Positions 19,799-28,602 of a DNA stretch of 64,000 nucleotides are shown here, in pieces; positions within the stretch are counted from its first letter, which is position 1, and each line of letters starts with the position of its first letter. The notes beneath the pieces are model-generated. The model was not told where the DNA came from. It did not search any database and was given only the letters and a program-made list of their open reading frames with translations. The position numbers and the translations under genes are program-made. The DNA comes from Psychrobacter frigidicola (GTDB taxonomy: Bacteria; Pseudomonadota; Gammaproteobacteria; Pseudomonadales; Moraxellaceae), in NCBI RefSeq assembly GCF_007997305.1, contig NZ_VORZ01000002.1:248001-312000 (forward strand), read 5' to 3'.

Positions 19799-20173
19799 AT
19801 GCCACATTTAACCATTCAAGCCACTCCGAACGTCAGTATTCCTCACGCTGAATCTTTGCTAAAGGTGCTTAATAAAGCGCTTTGGGACAGTGGTCATTTT
19901 GGTAAAGCGACTGATATTAAAACACGCATGCTGCCAGTAACAACATTTTTAGTCGGGGTCGAAGACGATGAGCAAGAGCATGGCTTTATTTATGCCCATC
20001 TCAAACTCATGGCAGGACGCGATGATAGTGTGCGCAATCAATTGGCAGAGCTATTAGTGGCGACTATAGAGAATAAACTCAGCACAGAACAATCAGGTCG
20101 AGCGGCATTACAAATATGTGTCGAAGTAGAAGAGATTGGCACTGTTTATAAAAAAAAAATTCTCAGTAGCTAA
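19799..20173 (+). CDS. 5-carboxymethyl-2-hydroxymuconate isomerase-like tautomerase
   Basis: 124 residues from the ATG at 19799, which follows AAGGA; an in-frame ATG at 19766 lacks a ribosome site. After processing, the protein begins with Pro2 (MPHLTIQATPN), the catalytic base of tautomerase-superfamily enzymes, and resembles CHMI (HpaF) in length and in LKLMAGRDDSVRNQLAELL. CHMI isomerises a homoprotocatechuate breakdown product, but no other hpa genes are nearby, so the true substrate is uncertain. A run of ten A at 20150-20159 lies close to the 3' end of the frame. Confidence 0.8.
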   Translation: MPHLTIQATPNVSIPHAESLLKVLNKALWDSGHFGKATDIKTRMLPVTTFLVGVEDDEQEHGFIYAHLKLMAGRDDSVRNQLAELLVATIENKLSTEQSGRAALQICVEVEEIGTVYKKKILSS

Positions 20174-20204
20174 TTGTAGCATTAGAATTTTTACATTCAC
20201 TTAT

Positions 20205-20684
20205 TCACTTGCATAGCGCTTGGCTCGCGTACTTCGGTAGGATGATAATCTCAGTAGTATAGCCTGCCGTTTTGCCTTGAGTCGCCATTAGATTACGGGC
20301 GATACGCAAGCGGTATTCACCAGATGCTGGCAGACAGCCTTGATAGATAATACCGCCTTTAGTGCCATCCTGCTGACCGTTTGGCATATGCAAAACGCCA
20401 ACGTTAGCGGTCTCAGAAGTGCCTGCCCCTTTACCTAATAGGGGAGTGATATTGATAATGGTATATTGTCCACTTGCCGCGCTAAACTGATACCAGCGCT
20501 CATGCTGCTTGGGAGTAAGTTTACCGCTAACAGTAGTACTGACTTGACCTGTAGCAAAGCGAATGGGTATATCACTACTGTTAGCAACGGCACTGTTTGC
20601 AGCCAAGCTTATGAGCGCTATACCAAATAACGTTGCTTGTAGATAGCGTGGCGATGACGAGACTCTACTATGAATGGGTAACAT
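20205..20684 (-). CDS. Secreted protein, possibly a g-type lysozyme inhibitor (PliG-like)
   Basis: 159 residues with a cleavable signal peptide ending near AANSAVANS. The mature domain reads as a small beta-sandwich and ends SGEYRLRIARNLMATQGKTAGYTTEI. This resembles the SGKYELRVLQTRN...KTKKYNVDI stretch of E. coli PliG, including the SGxYxLR motif that lies in the lysozyme-inhibiting loop. The similarity is short and judged by eye, so inhibitor function is a hypothesis; another pre-peptidase-like carbohydrate or peptide binding role is possible. Ribosome site AGGAG. Confidence 0.6.
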   Translation of the reverse strand: MLPIHSRVSSSPRYLQATLFGIALISLAANSAVANSSDIPIRFATGQVSTTVSGKLTPKQHERWYQFSAASGQYTIINITPLLGKGAGTSETANVGVLHMPNGQQDGTKGGIIYQGCLPASGEYRLRIARNLMATQGKTAGYTTEIIILPKYASQALCK

Positions 20685-20804
20685 AATTAGCTCCTATAAA
20701 AGATGTTAATGATTGATACTAATCAATTTATGTCATCTTGAAAGTATCATATTAGTATGGCCCTCAGGATTGAGTATTTAAGATTTAACTGGCTTTAATG
20801 AAGC

Positions 20805-20838
20805 AAAAAAAAGCGCCTATTGATTAGGCGCTTTTTTT
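20805..20838 (-). terminator. Terminator after acyl-CoA dehydrogenase gene
   Basis: Stem AAGCGCCTA/TAGGCGCTT with A and T tracts on either side; on the minus strand it follows the acyl-CoA dehydrogenase stop by about 30 bases. Confidence 0.9.
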
Positions 20839-20866
20839 ATTTTGTCTTAAGACTTTATATCAAATC

Positions 20867-22693
20867 TTAATCTAAGAAAGCAAAATTTTCGATAGCCATT
20901 GCGGTCATACTTTCGCTTGGCGCCACCATACCTTCAGCGTGGCCTGAGGTACGCGGTAATATTTTATCAAAGTAGAATTCTGCCGTTTGGATTTTAGCCG
21001 TGTAGAATTCTGGGGCTTCAGTACCGCCATTTTCTAACTTGTCATAAGCGACTGCCGCCATCCGCGCCCAGTGGTAGCCCATCATGACATAGCCTGAATA
21101 CATTAAGAAGTCATCTGAGGCGGCAGAAATGATTTCACGGTCTTTACGCGCCATAAGCATTAAGCGCACGGTTAGGGTATTCCACTCTGCACATAGTTTA
21201 GTTAATGCCCAAACGAATTTACGCATGTCTTTATCGAGGGCATATTCGCCACACCATCTCATAATGCTAGAGGTGTAATCGCGGATGATCTTACCCTTCG
21301 ACTGTAGCAACACTTTGCGACCCAGTAAATCCAGTGCCTGAATACCAGTTGTACCTTCATACATAGTGGCAATACGCGCATCACGAGCAATCAGCTCCAT
21401 GCCCCATTCTTTAATATAGCCATGGCCACCGTAGATTTGCTGACCATGTTTGGCTGACTCAATACCAAGTTCGGTTAAGAAACCTTTAAGAATTGGGGTA
21501 TAAAAGCCAAGCTTATCATCCCATTTTTCAAATTCTGCATCATCACCATTCGCAACACCTTGCGACATCTTGTCAGCATAACGCGCGGCATGATAAATCA
21601 TGGAGCGTCCGCCTTCAGCAAAGGCTTTTTGAATGAGTAACATGCGGCGTACGTCAGCATGATGAATAATGGCATCCGCGACTTTTTCAGGATCTTTAAC
21701 CCCTGATAGCGTACGCATAGAGCGGCGATCTTTCGCATACGGTAGCGCGTTTTGGAATGCTAATTCAGTATGCGCCAAACCTTCGATACCGGTACCGATA
21801 CGGGCAGTGTTCATAAAAGTGAACATCGCTTTAAGGCCTTTATTCGGCTCGCCGATCAGATAACCAACGGCTTCGTCAAAGTTCAGTACGCAAGTCGCTG
21901 ATGAGCTAATGCCCATTTTGTGCTCAATAGAACCACAGCTCACACCATTACGCTCACCAACCTCACCTTCCGCATTTGGCAAGAATTTTGGTACAATAAA
22001 TAATGAAATACCACGTGTCCCTTCAGGCGCATCCGGTAGGCGTGCAAGTACGATATGAATGATGTTTTCAGTTAAGTCGTGCTCACCGCTTGAGATAAAG
22101 ATTTTGGTACCGCTAAGCTTATAGCTATCGTCCTCTTGCGGAATAGCTTTTGACTTCACTTGACCCAAATCCGTCCCACATTGTGGCTCAGTCAGACACA
22201 TCGTACCTGCCCATGACCCCTCGACTAATTTGTGCAGATAGGTTTCTTTTTGCTCAGCCGTGCCGTACTGCATTAATGTATTGATACAACCTGTTGATAA
22301 ACCTGGATACATCGACCACGGCCAGTTAGCGGTACCAATAATCTCAGATTTAATGAGGTTTAATGACATGGGTAAATTCATACCACCGTATTCTTCCGGA
22401 TAGGAGATACCTTGCCAACCGCCCTCGACAAACTGGTTATACGCCTCTTTAAAACCTTTAGGGGTCGTTACTACGCCATTATCAAAATGACACCCTTCCT
22501 CATCGCCTGATTGATAAATCGGCATAAGCACATTTTCGGCAAAGTCAGCGATGCCTTGGAGAATCATATCGACGGTTTCAGCATCCGCATTTTCGCCGTT
22601 ATCTAAATCTTTATAATGCTTCTGAAAATCAAAAACATCATTCATTAAAAACTTAATATCACGTAAGGGTGCTTTGTAAGTTAACATAGTCAT
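20867..22693 (-). CDS. Acyl-CoA dehydrogenase with C-terminal extension
   Basis: 608 residues, the long acyl-CoA dehydrogenase type found in Pseudomonas and Acinetobacter. Landmarks: N-terminal leader YKAPLRDIKFLMNDVFDF, flavin/substrate segment MCLTEPQCGTDLGQVK, SGTKIFISSGEHD, and ATMYEGTTGIQALDLLGRK containing the catalytic Glu. The extra C-terminal helical domain of about 150 residues ends with a PRTSGHAEGMVAPSESM segment. It oxidises acyl-CoA to trans-2-enoyl-CoA in beta-oxidation, passing electrons to ETF. Chain-length preference cannot be read from sequence. No other fad gene is adjacent. Confidence 0.92.
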   Translation of the reverse strand: MTMLTYKAPLRDIKFLMNDVFDFQKHYKDLDNGENADAETVDMILQGIADFAENVLMPIYQSGDEEGCHFDNGVVTTPKGFKEAYNQFVEGGWQGISYPEEYGGMNLPMSLNLIKSEIIGTANWPWSMYPGLSTGCINTLMQYGTAEQKETYLHKLVEGSWAGTMCLTEPQCGTDLGQVKSKAIPQEDDSYKLSGTKIFISSGEHDLTENIIHIVLARLPDAPEGTRGISLFIVPKFLPNAEGEVGERNGVSCGSIEHKMGISSSATCVLNFDEAVGYLIGEPNKGLKAMFTFMNTARIGTGIEGLAHTELAFQNALPYAKDRRSMRTLSGVKDPEKVADAIIHHADVRRMLLIQKAFAEGGRSMIYHAARYADKMSQGVANGDDAEFEKWDDKLGFYTPILKGFLTELGIESAKHGQQIYGGHGYIKEWGMELIARDARIATMYEGTTGIQALDLLGRKVLLQSKGKIIRDYTSSIMRWCGEYALDKDMRKFVWALTKLCAEWNTLTVRLMLMARKDREIISAASDDFLMYSGYVMMGYHWARMAAVAYDKLENGGTEAPEFYTAKIQTAEFYFDKILPRTSGHAEGMVAPSESMTAMAIENFAFLD

Positions 22694-23119
22694 TCTCTTT
22701 TATCAGTTAGCTCTAACAGAGTTAAAGATTCATTATTAGCGTTTTTGAAGTAGAAGTTAGTAAGTGGTAGCGAGCATATCTATAATAAATTGGTTAAGTG
22801 CTACTTACTTATTATCATAATGGTTAAGATTTACTTAATATGTATATGTAGTACAGCGTTATTGTCAGTATAAATACTATGGTGAGTAAAATATACTACC
22901 TATAACTAATATTCATGATTAATAGCGTAACACATTACTTTGTAGCTTCTTTATAGCAATGTTAGAATAATAAAAAATTAGTGTAGGTGAACAAAGTACT
23001 GATAACCAGCAACGATTAGACCGTTCTCATTAATGGCTATTTTGGTTAAGGGGTTATATCATTATTAAATTAAAAATAAATAAACTAAAGCAAATTGATT
23101 TAAATTAGGATTTCCGTTC
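22694..23119. other. Divergent intergenic region
   Basis: 426 AT-rich bases between the acyl-CoA dehydrogenase (minus) and FUSC-like gene (plus). Promoters for both should be here. No repeat or operator stands out strongly. Confidence 0.5.
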
Positions 23120-24232
23120 ATGAATACCTCGCAGAATGTGGCCGCGCTTAAGCGTTTGATTAATGGAGAGCTTGCACACTTGCTCACGGTCAATAAAAGT
23201 CGCAGGCCGTGGCACTTACCTATTATTGCTGCTATTGCGATTAGTTTCCCCGTATTTGTAGGGGCTTATTTTGGTGAGTTATCGGCAGGGATTAAAGCCT
23301 CTTTAGGGGCAATGGTTATCTTAAACTTGCCTTTAGTAGGGTCGCTCCCTTATCGGATCGTAACCTTAATGACATGGGGCTTTGCTATGTCGTTATGTTT
23401 TGCGTTAGGGCTTATCGCGCAGCAAGTGCCGATTCTCAGATTACCCGTATTTACTGCTGTGGCTTTTGGTATCGTGGTCTTGGGGCGTTACTATCGTCAG
23501 CCACCACCTGCTGGCTTATTCATTATGATGGCCAGTGCGATTGCGCTGTTTATTCCGCTGCCGCTGTCACAAATATTACCAGCGACAGGTCTGGTGATGT
23601 TAGGGAGTGGTTTTGCGATATTCATGGGGCTGTTATATTCGCTGTTTTTGCTTGCGACCCGACCAACGCTACCGCCGCCAAGCTATAGCTATGAGCCTGA
23701 TACGATTAGTGAAAGTATTATTGTGACCAGCTTTGTTAGTCTGGCGTTATTGGTAGCGCTGATGCTAGAGATGTCTAATCCCTATTGGGCGGCGGTGAGC
23801 TGTTTTATCATTATTCAAGGTATCCATCTGCGGACGATATGGATTAAGCAGCTCCATCGTCTGCTTGGGACCGCGGTAGGTATTGGGCTGGCGAGTTGGA
23901 TGTTATCGTGGGGTCTGTCCATGTGGGGGGTGGCGGCGGCTTTACTTACTATGATTCTGTGCATTGAATCACTAGTTGATCGTCATTATGGTATAGCAGT
24001 AATATTTATTACGCCACTGACGATATTCATTGCGGAATATGGCAGCGGCTTACCCCTTGTACCTGAGATGTATCCGGAGATCATTCGTGCTCGGCTACTT
24101 GATACGGTGCTTGGCTGTATGATGGGGTTAGGTGGTGGGCTGGTGATGCATTCAACCACGCTACGCACGCCGCTGCGGCGTGTGGAAAATTGGTTGCTAG
24201 CGCGATTCGATGAGAATAAAAAAGTGGGTTAG
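23120..24232 (+). CDS. FUSC-family inner-membrane protein, half-size
   Basis: 370 residues with about 10 hydrophobic segments in two sets of roughly five, separated by a loop at about residues 185-205. The second set contains NPYWAAVSCFIIIQGIHLRTIWIKQLHRLLGTAVG, characteristic of FUSC/aromatic-acid exporter proteins (YccS/AaeB). Full-length AaeB and YccS are about 650-720 residues with cytoplasmic domains; this one has almost none. It may export small acids, but no partner membrane-fusion protein is next to it. Its stop codon overlaps that of the convergent aroE in a shared TTAG. Confidence 0.82.
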   Translation: MNTSQNVAALKRLINGELAHLLTVNKSRRPWHLPIIAAIAISFPVFVGAYFGELSAGIKASLGAMVILNLPLVGSLPYRIVTLMTWGFAMSLCFALGLIAQQVPILRLPVFTAVAFGIVVLGRYYRQPPPAGLFIMMASAIALFIPLPLSQILPATGLVMLGSGFAIFMGLLYSLFLLATRPTLPPPSYSYEPDTISESIIVTSFVSLALLVALMLEMSNPYWAAVSCFIIIQGIHLRTIWIKQLHRLLGTAVGIGLASWMLSWGLSMWGVAAALLTMILCIESLVDRHYGIAVIFITPLTIFIAEYGSGLPLVPEMYPEIIRARLLDTVLGCMMGLGGGLVMHSTTLRTPLRRVENWLLARFDENKKVG

Positions 24233-25104
24233 GCAGATTGCTTTTTCAATACAGCAGTTGCTTGCGTCACATCAATAGCATGCCCTGTCCAACGCTCAAA
24301 GCTTAACGCCGCTTGTCCAATTAGCATCCCATAACCGTCAGAAGTTTGTGCACCACGGGCTACAAAATGCTGTAAAAATGGCAGCGCGCGACCATACATC
24401 ATATCGTAAGCATAGTCACAATTTAAATCATAAGATAAAGGCAACGTGTCACCGGATAGACCAATGGACGTGGCGTTAATAATTAAGTCAAACTGTCCAG
24501 TTAGCTCGGCTGTCGTGCAAGTATTAATGTCATGCTTATGGATAGTAGGGCTGGCTGTACTAAGTTCTGCTACTAAGGTTTCAGCTTTGTTTAGGGTACG
24601 ATTAGCAAGAGTCAGTTGTCCAATGCCTGCTTGAATAAGTGGTAATATGACTCCGCGCGCCGCCCCGCCAGACCCAATAAGCGCTACTTTTGCGTGCTCA
24701 AGTGGCCAGCCCAAGCTCATGATATGATTGACCAAGCCTTGACCGTCGGTATTGTCGCCATAGAGCGCGTCTTTTACAGATGAGCCATTTTTTACCTTGT
24801 CTTTATTTAATAGCAAGGTATTGACCGCCCCTGCAATTTTGGCGTGCTCAGATACGCCGCCACGAGCTACGCAAGCCTCATACGCCACTTGTTTAAAAGG
24901 TACGGTCACATTCGTGCCCACGCCGCCACCATGAAAAAACGCCTCAACGACAGCCATAAAGCTCTCAGTATCGTCTGGACAATATTGCTGCTCATAGCGA
25001 GTATCAAGTCCCGTTTGCGCGGCAAATACTTGATGAATTTCAGGTGATTTACTGTGAACAATCGGATTGCCAATGACGATAAAGTGAGGAATGTGTGGAT
25101 TCAT
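24229..25104 (-). CDS. aroE: Shikimate dehydrogenase AroE
   Basis: About 291 residues from the ATG at 25104 (a longer form begins at 25143 but adds residues unlike the family). It opens HFIVIGNPIVHSKSPEIH, the shikimate-binding SxS motif, and NVTVPFK carries the catalytic Lys. The NADP-binding region reads ALIGSGGAARGVILPL with NRTLNKAE. DNTDGQG supplies the conserved Asp, and GYGMLIGQAALSFERWTG lies near the end. It reduces 3-dehydroshikimate to shikimate in aromatic amino acid synthesis. Confidence 0.95.
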   Translation of the reverse strand: MNPHIPHFIVIGNPIVHSKSPEIHQVFAAQTGLDTRYEQQYCPDDTESFMAVVEAFFHGGGVGTNVTVPFKQVAYEACVARGGVSEHAKIAGAVNTLLLNKDKVKNGSSVKDALYGDNTDGQGLVNHIMSLGWPLEHAKVALIGSGGAARGVILPLIQAGIGQLTLANRTLNKAETLVAELSTASPTIHKHDINTCTTAELTGQFDLIINATSIGLSGDTLPLSYDLNCDYAYDMMYGRALPFLQHFVARGAQTSDGYGMLIGQAALSFERWTGHAIDVTQATAVLKKQSA

Positions 25105-25624
25105 AGCCTGTCTGCTGCCTTTAATAGAGGGTAGGTTAACCATTATAAAACGCTTGTTATGGCTTGTTGTTATATGGCTTATTATTATAGTGTTTAGGGC
25201 GTTATTATTTATTGAGTCATGTATTATTGAGTGGCTAGTTATAGATTAACTGTCTGCTAGGCGACCTTCATAATAAGGGATAACAAGGTCTTTAACAAAT
25301 TTGTACCCTCTGCGATTGTTACGCGTAACGTAAAAGGTGGTCAACAGCTAGGCAGTTGGGTAAACTGTAGGGCATAAAAGCCCAATACTGTCTTGCTAAG
25401 TGCGTCGCTACTTGTTTCGCTCATAATAGAACATCGATATACCTATCAACACGTTAGTAACGTGATTAATGTAGGCGTATTAATTCTCTACAAACTCGCT
25501 GATTATTTCGTTTAACTGTGAATGATTTTAGTGATAAACAACTGCTTTTTATAACATACTATTTTTATTATCGACAGCAGTCTTGCTGGCTCGTTAATAC
25601 TATTCTGAGACCCATTTAAACACT
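25105..25624. other. Intergenic region with small palindromes
   Basis: 520 bases between aroE (minus) and a lipoprotein gene (plus). It holds two perfect small palindromic sequences, GTTACGCGTAAC at 25318-25329 and CACGTTAGTAACGTG at 25450-25464, which could be operator half-sites. No convincing coding frame. Confidence 0.5.
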
Positions 25625-26329
25625 GTGAGTAAATTGCCCATGTGGAATAACACCCTACAGACCTTTGTCATCGGTATCACGATGGTGGCTGGCATCTCGT
25701 TGAGCGCATGTGACGGCTCAAAACAAGACACCGTCGAAGAAGTTGCCTCTGAGATTAGTAGCGAGCAAGCCCCTAAAAAAGAGTCGGTACAGAGTTCTAA
25801 TTCAGACGCGGACTTAGATGGTGCCACCGTAGAGCAAGGCTTGCCGGTTAAGTATGATGTGTCTTCATGGGGTGAAGACAGTGTTGAGGCCCTTAATATC
25901 AACGATTTTGATAAGATAAAATCTACCTTTGGCAAAGCGCTGAGCACGGATGAAAACAGCCTAGATTATGCCAGTAACCCTGCGACTAAATATCGCTTTA
26001 TGGATACCGATGCGCCATATTTAGATTTGATTGATTCTAAAAAATATCTTGAGCTGGGTTGGTATTATGCCAATCCGAGTGATACGGATAAAGAAAAAGA
26101 CTTGAGCCGTGGTCATGCTAAAAAAGTATACGAGCTAGCGCAGCAGCTCATGGGTGAAGAGGGCGGTAAAGTATTGTCCGACATGCTCAGCGGGCAAATT
26201 ATTAAAAATAAAACGATTGGCGGACAGAAGATAGAGTTAGCAAAGTGCGAATTTTATAGCTGCATGCTGGTATTAAATAAGTCGAAGTCAGAAGCTGCCG
26301 TCGTAGAGATAGACGCTAACAGTCAATAA
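25625..26329 (+). CDS. Probable lipoprotein of unknown function
   Basis: 234 residues from a GTG start at 25625, or about 229 from the ATG at 25640; neither has a strong ribosome site. The N-terminus is a lipoprotein signal ending ISLSAC, so the mature protein would start at the cysteine and be anchored in a membrane. An acidic, Ser/Glu-rich linker (about residues 35-75) is followed by a folded domain. It contains two Cys in ELAKCEFYSCMLV. I do not recognise the family. It lies 48 bases upstream of pabC on the same strand and may be co-transcribed. Confidence 0.72.
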   Translation: MSKLPMWNNTLQTFVIGITMVAGISLSACDGSKQDTVEEVASEISSEQAPKKESVQSSNSDADLDGATVEQGLPVKYDVSSWGEDSVEALNINDFDKIKSTFGKALSTDENSLDYASNPATKYRFMDTDAPYLDLIDSKKYLELGWYYANPSDTDKEKDLSRGHAKKVYELAQQLMGEEGGKVLSDMLSGQIIKNKTIGGQKIELAKCEFYSCMLVLNKSKSEAAVVEIDANSQ

Positions 26330-26377
26330 GAAAAGCCAGCCCTATAATGATAATCAATTAATAATAGCTCAATAATA

Positions 26378-27331
26378 ATGAATGAACGTGACAGTTGGAC
26401 CTGCCTGCAATCGCAAGAGCCTGATAGCTTAGAGAGCCGTTTAAAGGGCTTTACTCTCGATAATCGTGGTCTGGCGTATGGTGATGGATTTTTTACCACG
26501 ATGGGCGTCATTGACGGCGCAATATTGTGGCAAGATTACCACCGTCAGCGTATCCACTCTCATGCAAAAGCACTACAACTCACTCTTGATAGCCACGCGC
26601 TATTAATAAGCCTGCAAGTCCACGCCCAACGCTTACAACAAGGAGTGCTTAAACTAATCGTCACTCGTGCTCCGCAAAGCGTTCGCGGTTATGGCTTTAC
26701 GCCAAGTATATCCGGTAGTCAGTGTGAGATTTGGCTAAAATCGACCGCTATGACTATTGCTACTACTAACCAATGGCATCTGCCTGATGGGCGCTCAGTA
26801 GCCATGTCAGTACCTATGCAGCCTGCTATTGCCGCTGTGTGTTTAACCGCTCAGATAGCTTGTTTACCCCCAACCTTAGCAGGTCTAAAAAGTCTTAATC
26901 GACTTGATAATGTCATGGTCAGTGGCGAGCTACAGCGTCTCAAAGCAGCACAGTTGACTAGCGGCAAGGTCTTAGGTGGAGAATTGGGCGAAGGGCTGGT
27001 TCGTGATATGACTGGCAATTGGGTAGAGGGCACGATGAGCAATGTGTTTTATCAGCTTAGTCCTCACACGAATTATCCATCTGCGCCTAACAACCAAGAA
27101 CTTTTGCAATGGTTTACACCGCCGCTGAAGCGTTCCGGTGTGCATGGGGTTATGCGTGCTGTGATTATAGATGCTTTTGCGACTTCAGCCACGCCAATAG
27201 TTGAGCGACCGTTGACGGATGAAGACTTACCTAATTTGTCTCAGATGTTCTTTTGTAATGCGGTGCGTGGGGTGATGCCAGTGAATGAACTTACTTTGCT
27301 GTCAGGAGATAAAGTTTATTTCACAGGTTGA
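26378..27331 (+). CDS. pabC: Aminodeoxychorismate lyase PabC
   Basis: A class IV PLP enzyme of 317 residues, somewhat longer than E. coli PabC (269). The start region reads RGLAYGDGFFTTM, the PLP-lysine stretch is LKSLNRLDNVM, and the conserved EGTMSNVFY follows. PabC splits 4-amino-4-deoxychorismate to p-aminobenzoate for folate. It belongs to the classic pabC-mltG-tmk block, but here a 1.4 kb inverted insertion (dpnD/dpnC) separates it from mltG. Confidence 0.93.
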   Translation: MNERDSWTCLQSQEPDSLESRLKGFTLDNRGLAYGDGFFTTMGVIDGAILWQDYHRQRIHSHAKALQLTLDSHALLISLQVHAQRLQQGVLKLIVTRAPQSVRGYGFTPSISGSQCEIWLKSTAMTIATTNQWHLPDGRSVAMSVPMQPAIAAVCLTAQIACLPPTLAGLKSLNRLDNVMVSGELQRLKAAQLTSGKVLGGELGEGLVRDMTGNWVEGTMSNVFYQLSPHTNYPSAPNNQELLQWFTPPLKRSGVHGVMRAVIIDAFATSATPIVERPLTDEDLPNLSQMFFCNAVRGVMPVNELTLLSGDKVYFTG

Positions 27332-27341
27332 CGTTCTATTC

Positions 27342-27533
27342 CTATGTAAAAATATTGTATTTGGTATCTATATAATCTTCTGAGTCTAGAACGACTTCTT
27401 CACTTCTATAAAGTTCCTGCGCTTTTAGAAGTGCAGCTTGCTCGTCTTCAGCGACAATCTCAACTATTTGGCTAAGCGTTTCAATAATTTCTATGTGAAA
27501 CGTCTTTGATGCTTTTATCTCTTTGTTTGTCAT
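27342..27533 (-). CDS. dpnD: DpnD/PcfM-like protein of a DpnI cassette
   Basis: 63 residues from the ATG at 27533 (70 if a TTG at 27554 is used). It reads KTFHIEIIETLSQIVEIVAEDEQ..., then ALLKAQELYRSEEVVLDSEDYID, the DpnD/PcfM pattern. In the pneumococcal DpnI locus, dpnD accompanies dpnC (the endonuclease) and has no known function; PcfM relatives occur on conjugative plasmids. Its position 280 bases downstream of a dpnC-like gene on the same strand supports the assignment. Its stop lies only 10 bases from the pabC stop. Confidence 0.82.
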   Translation of the reverse strand: MTNKEIKASKTFHIEIIETLSQIVEIVAEDEQAALLKAQELYRSEEVVLDSEDYIDTKYNIFT

Positions 27534-27834
27534 ATCTATTCTCAAACTTACCAAACGATTTTACTCACTTGTCTTAAGTTCTTTAGGTTATCAAAAGAGC
27601 TCAAAAAAAGTGATCGTCTTTTGTTACGCAGACTTGGGCAATGAGGCAAATCGATCAATGATCCTTTTTTTAAAGTAGAAAACGATGCGCTCAGTGCATA
27701 ACGAATTCTACTCTAAATCTGTTGATTGATGGTTTTTGATGAAGCTTGTCAAATGGCGAAAAAGAAACCTGATGAAATTGTTCATTTATCAAGGTTTACA
27801 CAGCTATCTCTAGGCATTATGTATTTAAAGGACT
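27534..27834. other. Gap between dpnC and dpnD
   Basis: 301 bases without a recognisable gene. It contains three GATC sites within 52 bases (27612, 27653, 27660). A 42-codon plus-strand frame at 27753-27881 has no family match and probably is not real. The dpnD promoter may be here. Confidence 0.5.
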
Positions 27835-28602
27835 TTAAAAAAAATGCTTTCGGTAGTGACCACGACTCAAAAACTCAATAATCCCTTTATCGCGTAATAT
27901 TTGGAGCTGTTGGCGAATTTTGGCATGTACGTTATTATTGTTTATATGCAGAGCTTGTAGCACATCGCTAAAGCTATAAACTTGCGCAAGCGTAAAATGT
28001 TCAGGAAGTTTGTCTACACACTGCATAACGTCAAGTGTCCAACCACGAGATTCTATGGATTGCTCTCGTAAAAATAGTGTTTGTTGGAATTTTTGAGTGA
28101 CAGTATCTCGTGATATCACTTGTTGGTTTTTGACCAAAAACACTTTGCCGGATTCAGGAACTTTGTGTAAATCAATATTACAGCCTACCCAGCCTGCGCG
28201 TTTTGCTTTGGGTGATAAAGGCTTACGTTTAATAATCATGTCGGATTTGAAAAAATGCTTGGGAATGATTAAAAAATTATTAACGCTGAGTTCTTTAGAG
28301 TAGGTCAAAAAGAAAAAGCTTGGATTATTGTTACTGTTAATACGCTGAATCATAGTGTCATAAGCACCATCGTTAATCACATTACTTAACTCAGCTTTTT
28401 TACTTTTAAGCTCAAACTATTCTGTACAGTTGGCGCAATAAAAATCAGCGACGGGTTGATTATTAGCAAATTCAGCTAACGGTTTGGTATTACAATTAGG
28501 ACAGTAGCCGTTATCCTTGACCCATGATTCACTTAATACCCGAATGATTTGCGACGGTGAGCGATAGTCAGCAGCCAGTGTTTGATTAAAGTCTAAATTC
28601 AT
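27835..28602 (-). pseudogene. dpnC: DpnI-type methyl-directed restriction endonuclease with in-frame amber codon
   Basis: The 256-codon frame matches DpnI (254 residues) along its whole length, except that codon 62 is TAG (28419-28417). The first part reads MNLDFNQTLAADYRSPS and PVADFYCANCTE; after the stop it resumes in the same frame as FELKSKK and INDGAYDTM, and ends with the DpnI winged-helix stretch KIRQQLQILRDKGIIEF. DpnI catalytic residues Asp53, Glu64 and Lys66 and the zinc cysteines (34, 37, 56, 59) are all present, and numbering agrees exactly. The stop falls where DpnI has Glu62, between Asp53 and Glu64, so neither fragment alone can be active. DpnI cuts GATC only when adenine-methylated. 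Without readthrough this gene is dead. The only differences from an intact gene are this one codon and ordinary divergence, so the lesion looks recent or could be a sequencing error. Confidence 0.9.

Noticed and set aside
27753..27881. 42-residue plus-strand frame MAKKKPDEIVHLSRF between dpnC and dpnD
   Set aside because: No ribosome site or family; its end overlaps dpnC.
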